From assembly GCF_016743335.1 (NCBI RefSeq), contig NZ_WCJE01000002.1, positions 1-64,000 on the forward strand: 64,000 nt of DNA, given 5' to 3'. Positions 25,580-37,108 of the stretch are shown piece by piece (within the stretch, counting starts at the first letter, position 1; each line of letters opens with the position of its first letter). Under the pieces are notes generated by a model. The model saw nothing but the letters and a program-made list of their open reading frames with translations, did not search any database and was not told where the DNA came from. The translations under genes were made by a program, and so were the position numbers. Origin of the DNA: Streptococcus suis (GTDB taxonomy: Bacteria; Bacillota; Bacilli; Lactobacillales; Streptococcaceae).

Positions 25580-25586
25580 GATAAGA

Positions 25587-25636
25587 AAAACACTCCTGTT
25601 GAACTCTAGTACAAAACTAGAAACAGGAGTGTTTTG
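25587..25636 (+). terminator. Terminator of the glycan cluster
   Basis: AAAACACTCCTGTT/AACAGGAGTGTTTT with an inner CTAGT/ACTAG stem. The 220 bp from here to the polC stop hold no gene or motif that I can identify. Confidence 0.85.
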
Positions 25637-25857
25637 TTATGGTTAAAATGTGCCTCAATAAACACTGAGTTCAACGGTTCGAATGCTTTTGCTTTTTTCT
25701 CTCATTTGAAGTTTTCTAGTTCTATAACTGGAAAACTTAACCAAACAGATATGGTTTAGCTTACATCACATTCTATAAGAGAATTAGAGTTCAACAGGAA
25801 TCAAACAACTAGACTAGTGCAGAGAAACAATCACCTAAACAGTCTTTTTCTTCTTGC

Positions 25858-28800
25858 TTAAAACAAATCATCAAAGAGACTGAGCTGGTTATCCTCTGGC
25901 ATTTTGCCGAGGATGCCCATCTCATCCATTTTTTCGACCAGTGTACCTGACAATCCACCACGTTTACGGAGCTCCGTCTTGGAGAGAAACTCTCCTTCAG
26001 CCCGTGCCGCCACAAGCTGCTTGGCAACGTTTTCTCCCAAACCATCCATGGCAACAAATGGCGGAATAAGAGTGTCGTCTTCAATTAAGAAGTCGGTCGC
26101 ATGGGACTTGTAAAGGTCCAATTTCCCGAACTTGAAGCCACGTTCCAGCATCTCATTGACCAACTCTAAGGTGGTGTAAAGGTCCTGCTCAACGTTTGAG
26201 GCTTCATTGTTCTTCTTCTTGAGAGCAATTTCTTCCATCTTGGCCTTGACTCGATCCAAGCCACCTGACATGGTCGCCAAATCAAAGGCCTTGGCACGAA
26301 TAGAGAAATAAGCACAGTAATAGTAGATTGGGTGGTGAACCTTGAAATAGGCTACCCGTAAAGCCATCATAACGTAAGCAGCCGCGTGGGCTTTGGGGAA
26401 CATGTACTTGATCTTTCCACAGGATTCGATGTACCAGTCCGGCACCTTATTATCCTTCATAGCTTGAATGTAGCCATTTCGCTCTTCCTCGGAAATCTTG
26501 AGCCACATGCCCTTCCGCACCCGTTCCATGATGTTAAAGGCCATTTTAGGTGGCAGGCCTGCATGCATGAGGTAAACCATGATATCATCCCGACAGCCGA
26601 TAACGGTTGATAGATCGGCAATTCCTGCCTTGATCAAGTCCTGGGCATTGCCCAACCATACGTCTGTACCGTGGGATAGACCAGACAGCTGCAAGAGTTC
26701 CGCAAAGGTGGTAGGCTTGGTTTCCTCCACCATCCCACGTACAAAGTTGGTTCCGAATTCAGGAATACCCAGCATACCTGTCGGTGTCCCAATCTGCTCT
26801 GGGGTAACGCCTAGAATTTCCGTGCCAGAAAAGAGAGCCATAACCCCCTTATCATCGGCAGGAATGGTCTGCGGATCGATTCCTGACAAGTCCTGCAACT
26901 TACGAACCATAGTCGGATCATCGTGTCCCAGAACATCGAGCTTCAAGACGTTTTCATCAATATCGTGGAAGTTAAAGTGGGTGGTCTGCCAGTTGGCCGT
27001 CACATCATCGGCAGGATATTGTACAGGCGTAAAGTCATAGACATCCATGTAGTCAGGGAATACGATAATTCCCCCTGGGTGCTGACCTGTCGTCCGTTTG
27101 ACCCCAGCCGCACCAGCAGCCAAGCGTTCTACTTCTACATCACGGTAGAATTTGCCATAATCCCGCTCATAGCCTCGGACAAAACCATAAGCAGTCTTAG
27201 CAGCTACCGTACCTACCGTTCCTGCACGGAAGGCATTTTCTTCACCGAAAATATCCCGAACATCCAAATGGGCAGACGGTTGGTCATCCCCTGAGAAGTT
27301 CAAGTCAATATCGGGAACCTTGTCTCCATCGAAACCAAGGAAGGTTTCAAAGGGAATGTCCTGACCATCTTTTTTATACTTGGTGCCACATTCTTCACAA
27401 TCTTTGTCTGGTAGGTCAAAACCGGAACCATAGGAACCATCTGTGATAAATTCACTGTGTTGACAATTTGGACAGACATAGTGAGGAGGCATAGGGTTTA
27501 CTTCGGTAATCCCAATCATGGTCGCAACGAAACTGGAGCCTACAGACCCCCGTGAACCCACCAGGTAGCCCCGCTCATTGGAACGGTGCACCAACATCTG
27601 CGACGCCAGATAAATCACGGCGAATCCATTACCCAGAATGGACGTCAATTCCTTCTCAATCCGCAGGTCGATAATATCTGGCAGAGGATTACCATAAATT
27701 TCAAAGGCTTTCTGATAGGTCAATTCCGCAACCGTTTCCTCGGCCTTCTCAATATAAGGCGTATAGAGGTCGGTCTTAACCACCTGAACATCTTCAAACC
27801 GGTCCAGCATGGCATTGGGATTGGTAATGACAATCTCACGCGCCAGGCTTTCGCCCAAGAAGGCAAACTCGTCCAACATCTCGCTGGTCGTTCTAAAGTG
27901 GGCTTTTGGCAGTGGTGCTGGCTGAGCGTTCTCACCATTTCCGATGGTCCAGTTAATCGGTGCCCCTTGACCTAGAGCACGAACAATGATTTCCCGGTAA
28001 ATCTCTTCTTCTGGGTCAATATAGTGGACATTTCCAGTCGCCAGAACAGGCAGACCTGCCCTACGTCCTACCTCAATCAACTGCTTAATAGTCTCTTCAA
28101 TCTCTGCCATGTCCTTAAACTGCTCCTTGGCAATCATGGGAGCATAGAGGGCAGGTGGCATGACTTCGATAAAATCATAATAGGCTGCCGTTTTAACCGC
28201 TTCATCTATCCCTTTGGAGAGCAAGTCATCGAAGACCTCACCCTCTTGACAGGCTGTTCCCAATATTAAACCTTCACGATGGGCATTGAGAACGGTCCGT
28301 GGAATACGTGGAACTCCCTCAAAATACTTGGTATTGGAAAGAGAGACCAGTTTGAACATATTTTTCAAACCAACCTGATTAATCACATAGAGCGTGGCAT
28401 GCTTGACACGAGCCTTCTTATAGGAATCCTCCGCAATCAGCTCCGTATTTAACTGGTTGAGATTGGTCAAATTGTGCTTCTCCAAGGCATCTTTTAGGAA
28501 GATGAAGAGCAGGCGCCCTGTCGCCTCCGCATCGTAGTTGGCCATGTGGTGGTGTTCAAGAGCAACACCAAACCGCTTGGTGAGAGGACCTAAACCATGA
28601 CGCTTAAAGTCGGGGTAAAGGTTACGAGCAAATTCCAAGGTATCAATGACAGGCTGGCTAATAATAGGTAAGCCTGCTCGTTCATAGTTGACATTCATAA
28701 AGCCAACGTCAAAGGTCGCGTTGTGGGCAACCATGACGGAATCCTGACAGAAGTCCTGAAACTCCCGCAAAACTTGCTCCAAAGGCTTGGAACCACGCAC

Positions 28801-30249
28801 ATGCTCATCTGTAATCCCTGTCAGTTCAGTCGTAAATTTACTGAGCGGGTGACCTGGGTCAATAAATTCATCAAATTCTGCAATGATATTGCCCTTGTGC
28901 ATCTTGGATGCTGCAATCTGAATCAGGGCATTGTTGACCGCAGAAAGACCGGTCGTTTCCACGTCAAAGACCACATAGGTCGCATCGGATAAGACCATAT
29001 CCGCTTCGTTGTAGACAATGGGAACCGAGTCCTCAACAATATTGGCTTCCATACCAAAGAGGGGCTTAATCCCAGCCTTACGAGCAGCATGATAGCCATG
29101 GGGGAAGGACTGAACATTGCCGTGGTCAGTAATGGCCACCGCCTTGTGTCCCCAAGCCGCCGCACGCGCCACCAAGTCCTCAACGGCAGGCAGGGCATCC
29201 ATGGTGGACATGTTGGTATGGGCATGAAACTCGACCCGCTTCTCCCCTTCAGGCATAAGGTCCTTACGAATTTCCTTCTTGACCTCTTGGACCTCCTGTA
29301 CGTTCATAGTCAAATCACGAGTGAAATTATTGGTTTCCACATTTCCACGCACCCGCAACCAGTTGCCCTTTTTGACCATATCAAACTTCTGGGCTTCTTC
29401 CTCATTTTTAGCCCACTTCTGCAAGGTAAAGGACGAAGTATAGTCAGTCATCTTAAAGTTGATAATGACCCGCCCCGTCTTGGTCGTCTTCTGCTCGACC
29501 TCAAAGACCAGACCCTCAAAGACAATCCGATTCTCCTCGCTATCCACCTCAATCATAGGCGTGATTTCAGCTTTTTCTATATTGACCTTGGCCGGACGAT
29601 TTTTCTTATATTCTGGGACAAATGGCTGAGTTGCCTCTGGTGGTGGCGCCATTTGAGCCAGTTGTTCAAGGGCCGCCAAGTTTTCTTCATTAGCCTGCTG
29701 GTAAATTTCTTCATTTTGCGCATGGAAAGCCGCAGCCTGCTGCTGCGTCATCTCCTGGCAAACTTCAATGTCCACCGCAAGATTGCCAAAACCAAATCGC
29801 TTGTATTGCTCCACAAGATTTGGCAGATGATTCTTCCGAAAATGGACGGTGTCAATGGTTTCAGGTCCCTTTATCCACAAAATACCATCTCTATAAGCCA
29901 CCTCTAATGGCTGAAAAAGAGCCTTGAAACCTGCACTCTGGCACAAATCTTCCGTAAAAGCTTCTGGATAATATGCTTCTACCAAACCAGCTTCAAAAGC
30001 CTCCGCATCGCTGACAATAGAAAATTGAATCTTATTGCCCACCTTTTCAAACTCCGTCGCCAAACGAGCCTTGAAGAGTTGATAGTCCATGAGCGGCAAG
30101 GGGGTTTCAAAACGGAAGGTAAATTCCCAAAGTTTGCTGACCTTGTGCAAGACTACTTTCTCAATCGTTGCAGTCGAAAAAGCCCCTGATTGTCGTGCAT
30201 CAAGAGGCATTCCGATTTGTTGTAGCAAGAGTTGAAACTTATCTGACAT
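25858..30249 (-). CDS. polC: DNA polymerase III alpha subunit, Gram-positive PolC type
   Basis: The 1463-residue replicative polymerase of low-GC Gram-positives. In order: an N-terminal region and OB fold ([20 protein letters not shown]), a PHP domain ([21 protein letters not shown]), an inserted DEDD 3'-5' proofreading exonuclease ([31 protein letters not shown]), the second PHP part, a zinc-binding segment (CPNCQH ... CEECGTKY), the palm ([12 protein letters not shown]) and a C-terminal helix-hairpin-helix region. It ends LSLFDDLF, a beta-clamp-binding motif (QLSLFDDLF). Length is normal. It is transcribed alone. Confidence 0.98.
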   Translation of the reverse strand: MSDKFQLLLQQIGMPLDARQSGAFSTATIEKVVLHKVSKLWEFTFRFETPLPLMDYQLFKARLATEFEKVGNKIQFSIVSDAEAFEAGLVEAYYPEAFTEDLCQSAGFKALFQPLEVAYRDGILWIKGPETIDTVHFRKNHLPNLVEQYKRFGFGNLAVDIEVCQEMTQQQAAAFHAQNEEIYQQANEENLAALEQLAQMAPPPEATQPFVPEYKKNRPAKVNIEKAEITPMIEVDSEENRIVFEGLVFEVEQKTTKTGRVIINFKMTDYTSSFTLQKWAKNEEEAQKFDMVKKGNWLRVRGNVETNNFTRDLTMNVQEVQEVKKEIRKDLMPEGEKRVEFHAHTNMSTMDALPAVEDLVARAAAWGHKAVAITDHGNVQSFPHGYHAARKAGIKPLFGMEANIVEDSVPIVYNEADMVLSDATYVVFDVETTGLSAVNNALIQIAASKMHKGNIIAEFDEFIDPGHPLSKFTTELTGITDEHVRGSKPLEQVLREFQDFCQDSVMVAHNATFDVGFMNVNYERAGLPIISQPVIDTLEFARNLYPDFKRHGLGPLTKRFGVALEHHHMANYDAEATGRLLFIFLKDALEKHNLTNLNQLNTELIAEDSYKKARVKHATLYVINQVGLKNMFKLVSLSNTKYFEGVPRIPRTVLNAHREGLILGTACQEGEVFDDLLSKGIDEAVKTAAYYDFIEVMPPALYAPMIAKEQFKDMAEIEETIKQLIEVGRRAGLPVLATGNVHYIDPEEEIYREIIVRALGQGAPINWTIGNGENAQPAPLPKAHFRTTSEMLDEFAFLGESLAREIVITNPNAMLDRFEDVQVVKTDLYTPYIEKAEETVAELTYQKAFEIYGNPLPDIIDLRIEKELTSILGNGFAVIYLASQMLVHRSNERGYLVGSRGSVGSSFVATMIGITEVNPMPPHYVCPNCQHSEFITDGSYGSGFDLPDKDCEECGTKYKKDGQDIPFETFLGFDGDKVPDIDLNFSGDDQPSAHLDVRDIFGEENAFRAGTVGTVAAKTAYGFVRGYERDYGKFYRDVEVERLAAGAAGVKRTTGQHPGGIIVFPDYMDVYDFTPVQYPADDVTANWQTTHFNFHDIDENVLKLDVLGHDDPTMVRKLQDLSGIDPQTIPADDKGVMALFSGTEILGVTPEQIGTPTGMLGIPEFGTNFVRGMVEETKPTTFAELLQLSGLSHGTDVWLGNAQDLIKAGIADLSTVIGCRDDIMVYLMHAGLPPKMAFNIMERVRKGMWLKISEEERNGYIQAMKDNKVPDWYIESCGKIKYMFPKAHAAAYVMMALRVAYFKVHHPIYYYCAYFSIRAKAFDLATMSGGLDRVKAKMEEIALKKKNNEASNVEQDLYTTLELVNEMLERGFKFGKLDLYKSHATDFLIEDDTLIPPFVAMDGLGENVAKQLVAARAEGEFLSKTELRKRGGLSGTLVEKMDEMGILGKMPEDNQLSLFDDLF

Positions 30250-30318
30250 ACTTATTTCCTTTGTAGTTCGTTAGAAACATTTTACCATAAATGAGGTATT
30301 TTTTCCTGAGTCAGGAAG

Positions 30319-30347
30319 AAAAAACTCTCAGGTTCATTTCCTGAGAG
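30319..30347 (-). terminator. Terminator of dhaSQ
   Basis: Minus-strand CTCTCAGG/CCTGAGAG with a 7-base loop followed by TTTTTTC, 27 bp after the dhaQ stop. Confidence 0.8.
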
Positions 30348-30373
30348 ATCTGATTTCTATAGAAATTGGTAGC

Positions 30374-31363
30374 CTACCAAGCCGCAGCTTCTGTCGGTGC
30401 TTCTAAAAAGTCCAGCCATTTTTGATCCTCGACACGACAGAGGGTGACAGAAATTCCTCCCATATCTAGACTAGTCATAAACTTACCTGTTTTTATATAG
30501 GAAAGCTGTAAACCTTCTAGTTCTAGAAATTGGCAAATGTCGTTCAAAAAGATTCCTTGCTCAACCTCGGACATAGATCCAAGATTATTGACCAAAAGAA
30601 TATAGTCTTCCCCCTCTTTCCAGCGGAATTTTAATTTTAATTTGTTCACAATTTCGTTGGCTAACTGCTCAGAGGATTCAAAACGAACGGTCCGATAGCC
30701 TTCTTCTCCATGGATACCGATGCCGTAAGATATTTGTCCCTCCTCCAAATCAAACAAAGGCAGGGCAGCATTGGGCAAATAGGCCGACTTGGTTGCAAAA
30801 CCGATGGTCGCAATTTCTGTTGCCAAAGACAGTCCCAGCTGTTCCAATTCATCCAGGCTATAGCCAGTAAGGGCAGCAGCTCCTAATATCTTATGAAGTA
30901 GAATGGTCCCTGCAAGCCCCCTATGCCGCATACGGAAATTATTCTTAGTATCGACCGAAATATCGTCATGAGATACGATGTACTTGACTGCAATTCCCTC
31001 CTGCCGAGCCGATTCGATGGCTTTTCTAAAAGAGACAAGGTCTGCCTCAAAGTTTTTTACAATCAGAAAAACTCCCTTGCCCTTATCTACTGCACGAATG
31101 GCTGCCAAGACTTCGTCGGCAGTTGGTGGAGTAAAAATCTCTCCATAGACTGCTGCAGTCAGCATTCCTTTACCGACGAAGCCAACATGGGCTGGTTCAT
31201 GACCAGAACCACCGCCAGAAACAATCGGAATCTGTTCCCCATTTTGTCTTCTTTGCAGAACAATCGGAAGCCCCTTCACTTTCTTCACTTTAGGATTGGT
31301 TCGACAGAAACCATCCAAATAATCTTCAATAATTGTTGCCTGTCTATTTCTAATAAACACCAT
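30374..31363 (-). CDS. dhaQ: DhaQ, DhaK-like coactivator of the dha regulator
   Basis: A 329-residue paralogue of dihydroxyacetone kinase subunit DhaK. It keeps IVSGGGSGHEPAHVGFVGKG and GIGIHGEEGYR with the His that binds dihydroxyacetone covalently, but differs around the catalytic loop (VKNFEADLVSF against IKNYSGDIMNF in the DhaK of this window). In Lactococcus lactis, DhaQ binds dihydroxyacetone and works with DhaS to activate dhaKLM; its place directly after dhaS supports the same role here. It would sense substrate and not phosphorylate it. Confidence 0.85.
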   Translation of the reverse strand: MVFIRNRQATIIEDYLDGFCRTNPKVKKVKGLPIVLQRRQNGEQIPIVSGGGSGHEPAHVGFVGKGMLTAAVYGEIFTPPTADEVLAAIRAVDKGKGVFLIVKNFEADLVSFRKAIESARQEGIAVKYIVSHDDISVDTKNNFRMRHRGLAGTILLHKILGAAALTGYSLDELEQLGLSLATEIATIGFATKSAYLPNAALPLFDLEEGQISYGIGIHGEEGYRTVRFESSEQLANEIVNKLKLKFRWKEGEDYILLVNNLGSMSEVEQGIFLNDICQFLELEGLQLSYIKTGKFMTSLDMGGISVTLCRVEDQKWLDFLEAPTEAAAW

Positions 31364-31373
31364 ATATTAACTC

Positions 31374-31919
31374 CTACAAAATCAAAAACGACTCGCGAAC
31401 AAGAGCCACCATTTGCTTCCAATAACTGTGAATCTGACAAGGCGACTGCGTCAGTCCTTCCTTTATCAGTCCAATCCAAGCATTAGCATGATAGAGAATC
31501 AAAAAATGCTTATCCTGTTGGGAAATCATTTTCCCCTCCTGAAGCTGGTATTCGTTGATAATTTTCTCCATCAAAACCATAAAGTAGCCTTCTAAATAGC
31601 TGACAAAATCATTTTGCCCCTTAATCTCAAAGAGTTGCCTATAGAAAGATTGGTTACTCTCGATGTAGTACAAAAGCTCATCCAGAAGCTTGATTCCACT
31701 AATATAGGTCAGATTGTCAGTTACCTGCTCCTGCAATTCTGTTTCAAATATCCAGTCCAGTAACTCATACTTGTCTAAAAAATGGTTGTAAAAGGTTTGA
31801 CGACGAATCCCTGCTTCCTGCATGATGTCGACAACTGAGATTTTATCAAAGGATTTTTGGGATAGCTGTTTTTTAAAAGCCTTTGCAATCCTTTTCTTTG
31901 TAATCAACGAGGTTGGCAT
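31374..31919 (-). CDS. dhaS: DhaS, TetR-family activator of dihydroxyacetone kinase genes
   Basis: A 181-residue TetR-type protein. The DNA-binding part is residues 8-52 (ITKKRIAKAFKKQLSQKSF, then ISVVDIMQEAGIRRQTFYNHF). The C-terminal helical domain matches DhaS, which activates when complexed with DhaQ. It is divergent from dhaK with a 145-bp gap holding the operator at 31981-32002, and dhaQ follows 10 bp downstream. Unlike most TetR proteins it is expected to activate. Confidence 0.85.
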   Translation of the reverse strand: MPTSLITKKRIAKAFKKQLSQKSFDKISVVDIMQEAGIRRQTFYNHFLDKYELLDWIFETELQEQVTDNLTYISGIKLLDELLYYIESNQSFYRQLFEIKGQNDFVSYLEGYFMVLMEKIINEYQLQEGKMISQQDKHFLILYHANAWIGLIKEGLTQSPCQIHSYWKQMVALVRESFLIL

Positions 31920-31980
31920 ATGTCACTTCCTTTCGCTTCCTCTTTATTATACCCTATCATGCTTTTCTTTGGAACAAAAG

Positions 31981-32002
31981 GGACACTTTGGACAATCTGT
32001 CC
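31981..32002. promoter_or_regulatory. DhaS operator
   Basis: GGACACTT-N6-ATCTGTCC matches, at 14 of 16 fixed positions, the DhaS palindrome recalled from Lactococcus lactis (GGACACAT-N6-ATTTGTCC). It ends one base before the poor -35 (TTCCTT, 32004-32009) of the dhaK promoter, whose -10 is TAAAAT (32027-32032), so an activator bound here would touch RNA polymerase. Confidence 0.78.
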
Positions 32003-32064
32003 CTTCCTTTTTTCTTTCGGACAATGTAAAATGAAAGCGCAAACAAAAACAAAGGAGTTTTCTC

Positions 32065-33054
32065 ATGAAAAAAATTATCAATCAACCCGAACATGTCGTT
32101 GATGAAATGTTAAAAGGACTTGTCTTTATGCACCAAGATCTTGTCGATCGTATCGATGGTTTTGATGTGATTATCCGCAAGGCTGAAAAAACTGGTAAAG
32201 TCGGCATCATCTCAGGAGGTGGCTCTGGTCACGAACCTTCTCATGCAGGCTTTGTCGGCAAGGGCATGCTGTCTGCCGCTGTGTGTGGCGCAGTATTTAC
32301 CTCACCAACACCAGACCAAATCTTGGAAGCCATCAAGGCTGCTGACGAGGGTGCAGGCGTCTTTATGGTCATCAAAAACTACTCTGGCGACATCATGAAC
32401 TTTGAGATGGCGCAAGAATTGGCGGAAATGGAAGGAATCGAAGTGGCTAGTGTCATCGTGGATGATGATATCGCTGTGGAAAATAGCCTCTATACCCAAG
32501 GCCGTCGCGGGGTAGCAGGTACCATCCTTGTCCACAAGATTCTCGGTCACGCTGCAACAACTGGCAAATCCCTAGCAGAAATCAAGGAACTGGCTGACCG
32601 TCTCGTCCCACAAATCAAGACTATCGGCTTAGCCCTATCAGGCGCTACTGTACCAGAAGTGGGCAAACCAGGCTTCGTCCTTGAAGAAGATGAATTTGAA
32701 TACGGTGTCGGTATCCACGGCGAACCTGGCTATAAGAAAGAAAAACTCCAACCATCTGCTAAATTGGCAGAAGAATTGGTTGAGAAATTGGCAGAAGGCT
32801 TCGATATTCAAGATGGCGAGCACTATGGTGTCCTTATCAACGGTCTCGGTGCAACTCCTCTCATGGAACAATATGTCTTTGCCAACGACGTTGCTCAATT
32901 GCTGGCTAAAAAAGGTGTGGTCGTTGACTACAAGAAAATCGGTAACTACATGACATCAATTGATATGGCCGGACTATCATTGACCTTAATCAAACTAGAA
33001 GACCCAAGCTGGATTGATGCTTTGCAGGCCCCTGTTGAAGTGGTAGCTTGGTAG
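32065..33054 (+). CDS. dhaK: PTS-dependent dihydroxyacetone kinase, DhaK subunit
   Basis: A 329-residue substrate-binding subunit. ISGGGSGHEPSHAGFVGKGM holds the dihydroxyacetone pocket, IKNYSGDIMNFEMA the catalytic loop, and GVGIHGEPGY the His that forms a hemiaminal with dihydroxyacetone. With DhaL and DhaM it forms dihydroxyacetone phosphate using phosphoenolpyruvate, not free ATP, as phosphate source. An AAAGGAG site precedes the ATG. It is the first gene of dhaK-dhaL-dhaM-glpF, under the DhaS operator. Confidence 0.95.
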   Translation: MKKIINQPEHVVDEMLKGLVFMHQDLVDRIDGFDVIIRKAEKTGKVGIISGGGSGHEPSHAGFVGKGMLSAAVCGAVFTSPTPDQILEAIKAADEGAGVFMVIKNYSGDIMNFEMAQELAEMEGIEVASVIVDDDIAVENSLYTQGRRGVAGTILVHKILGHAATTGKSLAEIKELADRLVPQIKTIGLALSGATVPEVGKPGFVLEEDEFEYGVGIHGEPGYKKEKLQPSAKLAEELVEKLAEGFDIQDGEHYGVLINGLGATPLMEQYVFANDVAQLLAKKGVVVDYKKIGNYMTSIDMAGLSLTLIKLEDPSWIDALQAPVEVVAW

Positions 33055-33064
33055 GAGAAAAACT

Positions 33065-33640
33065 ATGGATGTAAAACAAGCATTGCTTTGGATGGAGACA
33101 TTCAACAAGAAAATTCAAGAAAACAAAGATTATTTAAGTGAACTAGATTCTCCAATCGGAGATGGAGATCATGGGGGCAACATGGCGCGCGGTATGGCTG
33201 CGGTCATGCAGGAGCTATCTGAAAAAGACTTTGAGACTGCTGACCAAGTCTTTAAAGTGGTTGCCATGCAATTACTCAGCAAGGTTGGCGGTGCTTCCGG
33301 TCCTCTCTACGGCTCTGCCTTTATGGGGATTACTAAAGCCAGTCAAGCTGGCGGTGATTTGGCAGACATGCTTCAAGCAGGTTTGGACATGATCCAAAAA
33401 CGTGGCAAGGCTGAATTAGGCGAGAAAACCATGGTAGACGTTTGGATTCCTATTATTTCTGCCCTAAGAGAAAGCCAGCTGACAACGGAAATTATCCATA
33501 AAGCCGTTCAAGGAACAAAGGATATTGCTGCAACCAAGGGACGCGCGTCCTATGTTGGAGAAAGGTCTATTGGACACATTGATCCAGGCTCTTTCTCATC
33601 TGGACTTCTCTTTGAAGCCATGTTGGAGGCAGGACTATGA
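33065..33640 (+). CDS. dhaL: Dihydroxyacetone kinase, DhaL (ADP-binding) subunit
   Basis: A 191-residue subunit carrying tightly bound ADP that accepts phosphate from DhaM and passes it to dihydroxyacetone. SPIGDGDHGGNMARGM contains the Asp residues that bind Mg-ADP, and VGGASGPLYGSAF the nucleotide loop. It starts 10 bp after dhaK with GGAG upstream, and overlaps dhaM by 4 bp. Confidence 0.95.
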   Translation: MDVKQALLWMETFNKKIQENKDYLSELDSPIGDGDHGGNMARGMAAVMQELSEKDFETADQVFKVVAMQLLSKVGGASGPLYGSAFMGITKASQAGGDLADMLQAGLDMIQKRGKAELGEKTMVDVWIPIISALRESQLTTEIIHKAVQGTKDIAATKGRASYVGERSIGHIDPGSFSSGLLFEAMLEAGL

Positions 33641-34011
33641 CAAAGGTTGGTATCTTACTCGTATCCCATTCAAAAAATTTGGCCCAGGGAATCATTGACC
33701 TAGTATCTGAAGTCGCAAAAGATATTCCCATCACCTACTGTGGCGGACTAGAAGATGGTAGCATCGGTACTAGCTTTGAAATCGTACAAGAGCGAGTTGA
33801 AGCAAACCCTGCTGATACCCTCCTTGCCTTTTTCGACCTAGGTAGCGCCCGAATGAACATGGAACTTGCTGCCGATTTTACAGACAAACAAATTCTTATC
33901 CAGACCGTACCAGTCGTCGAAGGTTGCTATACTGCCGCAGCTCTCTTACAGGCTGGAGCTGACTTGGAGACTATTCTTGAGCAATTAAAAGAACTGACAA
34001 TCAATAAATAG
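33637..34011 (+). CDS. dhaM: Dihydroxyacetone kinase phosphotransfer subunit, single-domain DhaM
   Basis: A 124-residue EIIA-mannose-like domain with GILLVSHSKNLAQGI, where the phospho-accepting His is near residue 10. It takes phosphate from HPr and rephosphorylates ADP on DhaL. It consists of one domain only, unlike the three-domain DhaM of Escherichia coli, as is usual in streptococci and lactococci. ATG overlaps the dhaL stop by 4 bp; glpF follows after 9 bp. Confidence 0.93.
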   Translation: MTKVGILLVSHSKNLAQGIIDLVSEVAKDIPITYCGGLEDGSIGTSFEIVQERVEANPADTLLAFFDLGSARMNMELAADFTDKQILIQTVPVVEGCYTAAALLQAGADLETILEQLKELTINK

Positions 34012-34020
34012 GAGGTCATT

Positions 34021-34731
34021 ATGAATCTGATTGGAGAATTACTTGGAACTTTCATACTAGTATTACTTGGAAACGGTGTGGTTGCATCCTGCATCCTCTC
34101 TAAAACCAAGGCTGAAAATAGCGGCTGGCTGACCATCGTACTAGGATGGGGCATCGCTGTAACAATTGCCGTCTACGTATCAGGAATTTTTGGACCTGCC
34201 CACCTGAATCCAGCTGTCACTATCGCAATGGCATCTATCGGCTCCCTACAATGGGCTCAAGTCCCAGGCTTCCTACTTGCCCAATTTGCTGGAGCAATGT
34301 TGGCATCCATCGTCCTCTATCTCCATTTCTACCCACATTGGCAGGAAACAAAAGATAGCGGAACAATCCTTGCTACCTTCTCTACTGGACCAGCTCTTCG
34401 TCACACAGCTTCAAACTTGCTCGGCGAGGCTCTTGGCACAGCTGTCTTAGTCATGGGAATCCTTGCAATTGGTCCTAACAATGTCAGCGCTGGTCTCGGC
34501 CCAATCATCGTGGGACTTATCGTATTTGCAATCGGCTTCTCACTAGGATCTACAACAGGCTACGCAGTCAATCCAGCTCGTGACCTTGGTCCTCGTATCA
34601 TGCATGCCATCCTTCCAATTCCAAACAAGGGAGATTCTGATTGGTCCTATAGCTGGATCCCAGTTGCTGGCCCAATTCTTGGAGGAATCGCAGGAGCTAT
34701 CCTCTATAACCTCCTACTAAATATGTTATAA
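34021..34731 (+). CDS. glpF: Glycerol facilitator / aquaglyceroporin
   Basis: A 236-residue channel with six membrane helices and two half-helices. The NPA boxes are HLNPAVT and AVNPARDLGPR; the Asp after the second (NPARD) is typical of glycerol-conducting channels. GGAGGTCATT precedes the start. As the last gene of the dha operon it probably lets dihydroxyacetone or glycerol enter. No glycerol dehydrogenase is present in the window, so free dihydroxyacetone uptake is the simpler reading. Confidence 0.92.
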   Translation: MNLIGELLGTFILVLLGNGVVASCILSKTKAENSGWLTIVLGWGIAVTIAVYVSGIFGPAHLNPAVTIAMASIGSLQWAQVPGFLLAQFAGAMLASIVLYLHFYPHWQETKDSGTILATFSTGPALRHTASNLLGEALGTAVLVMGILAIGPNNVSAGLGPIIVGLIVFAIGFSLGSTTGYAVNPARDLGPRIMHAILPIPNKGDSDWSYSWIPVAGPILGGIAGAILYNLLLNML

Positions 34732-34734
34732 AAA

Positions 34735-34806
34735 AATAGGCTTGGGTGACTAGAACCAAGCCTATTTTATCAACAAAGACTTGGCTATCATCAACCAAGT
34801 CTTTTT
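34735..34806. terminator. Two terminators between glpF and proS
   Basis: AATAGGCTTGG/CCAAGCCTATT followed by TTTATC (34735-34772) ends the dha operon. AAGACTTGG/CCAAGTCTT flanked by T on the right and A on the left (34776-34806) can act in either direction and probably ends proS. Confidence 0.8.
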
Positions 34807-34809
34807 CTG

Positions 34810-36747
<1,938 letters not shown>

Positions 36748-36768
36748 TTATCTAAATTCCGAGCTTTT

Positions 36769-37105
36769 CGCTCGAGTTCAAATCTGAAAACTCTCTGTTC
36801 CTTTCTTTTTCCTATTTTTCAGAACATCCTGCGTTTAGCACGCAGTCAATTCCTTTCGTAGTTTACTTGATTAGAAATCACAGAAGTCACTTTTCAAAAC
36901 CCTCGCTGACGCTCGAGTTCAAATCTGAAAACTCTCTGTTCCTTTCTTTTTCGTATTTTTTCAGAATATCCTGCGTTTAGCACGCAGTCAATTCCTTTCA
37001 TCTTTTGTTTATCAGGAATGCACAGGTTTCAGCCCGTGTTCAGTTCCTTTCGTATTTTTCAGAACATCCTGCGCATCACACGCATTCAATTCCTTTTGGA
37101 GTTTT
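36769..37105. repeat. Tandem hairpin repeat array between rseP and proS
   Basis: This fills the 436-bp gap. Two long units (from 36771 and 36912, 141 bp apart) share CTCGAGTTCAAATCTGAAAA, then CTCTCTGTTCCTTTCTTTTT and ATCCTGCGTTTAGCACGCAG; a third, shorter unit lies at about 37044-37095. Each contains a hairpin (CTGCGT/ACGCAG, or TGCGT/GCGCA in the third) followed on the coding strand by a CAGGATATTCTG-like block, and each is headed on the minus strand by AAAGGAATTGA, a ribosome-site-like sequence not followed by a frame. Positions 36720-36750 hold a further AAACGACCTGAAATCC/GATTTCAGAAGTCGTTT hairpin. Confidence 0.78.
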
Positions 37106-37108
37106 TAT

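Noticed and set aside
29089..29907. 272-residue rightward frame inside polC
   Set aside because: Antisense to a well-conserved polC region with no promoter or ribosome site; a shadow frame.
36770..37095. CRISPR array
   Set aside because: Units are long (about 140 bp), only two to three, contain hairpins and have no unique spacers of regular size; no cas genes are present.
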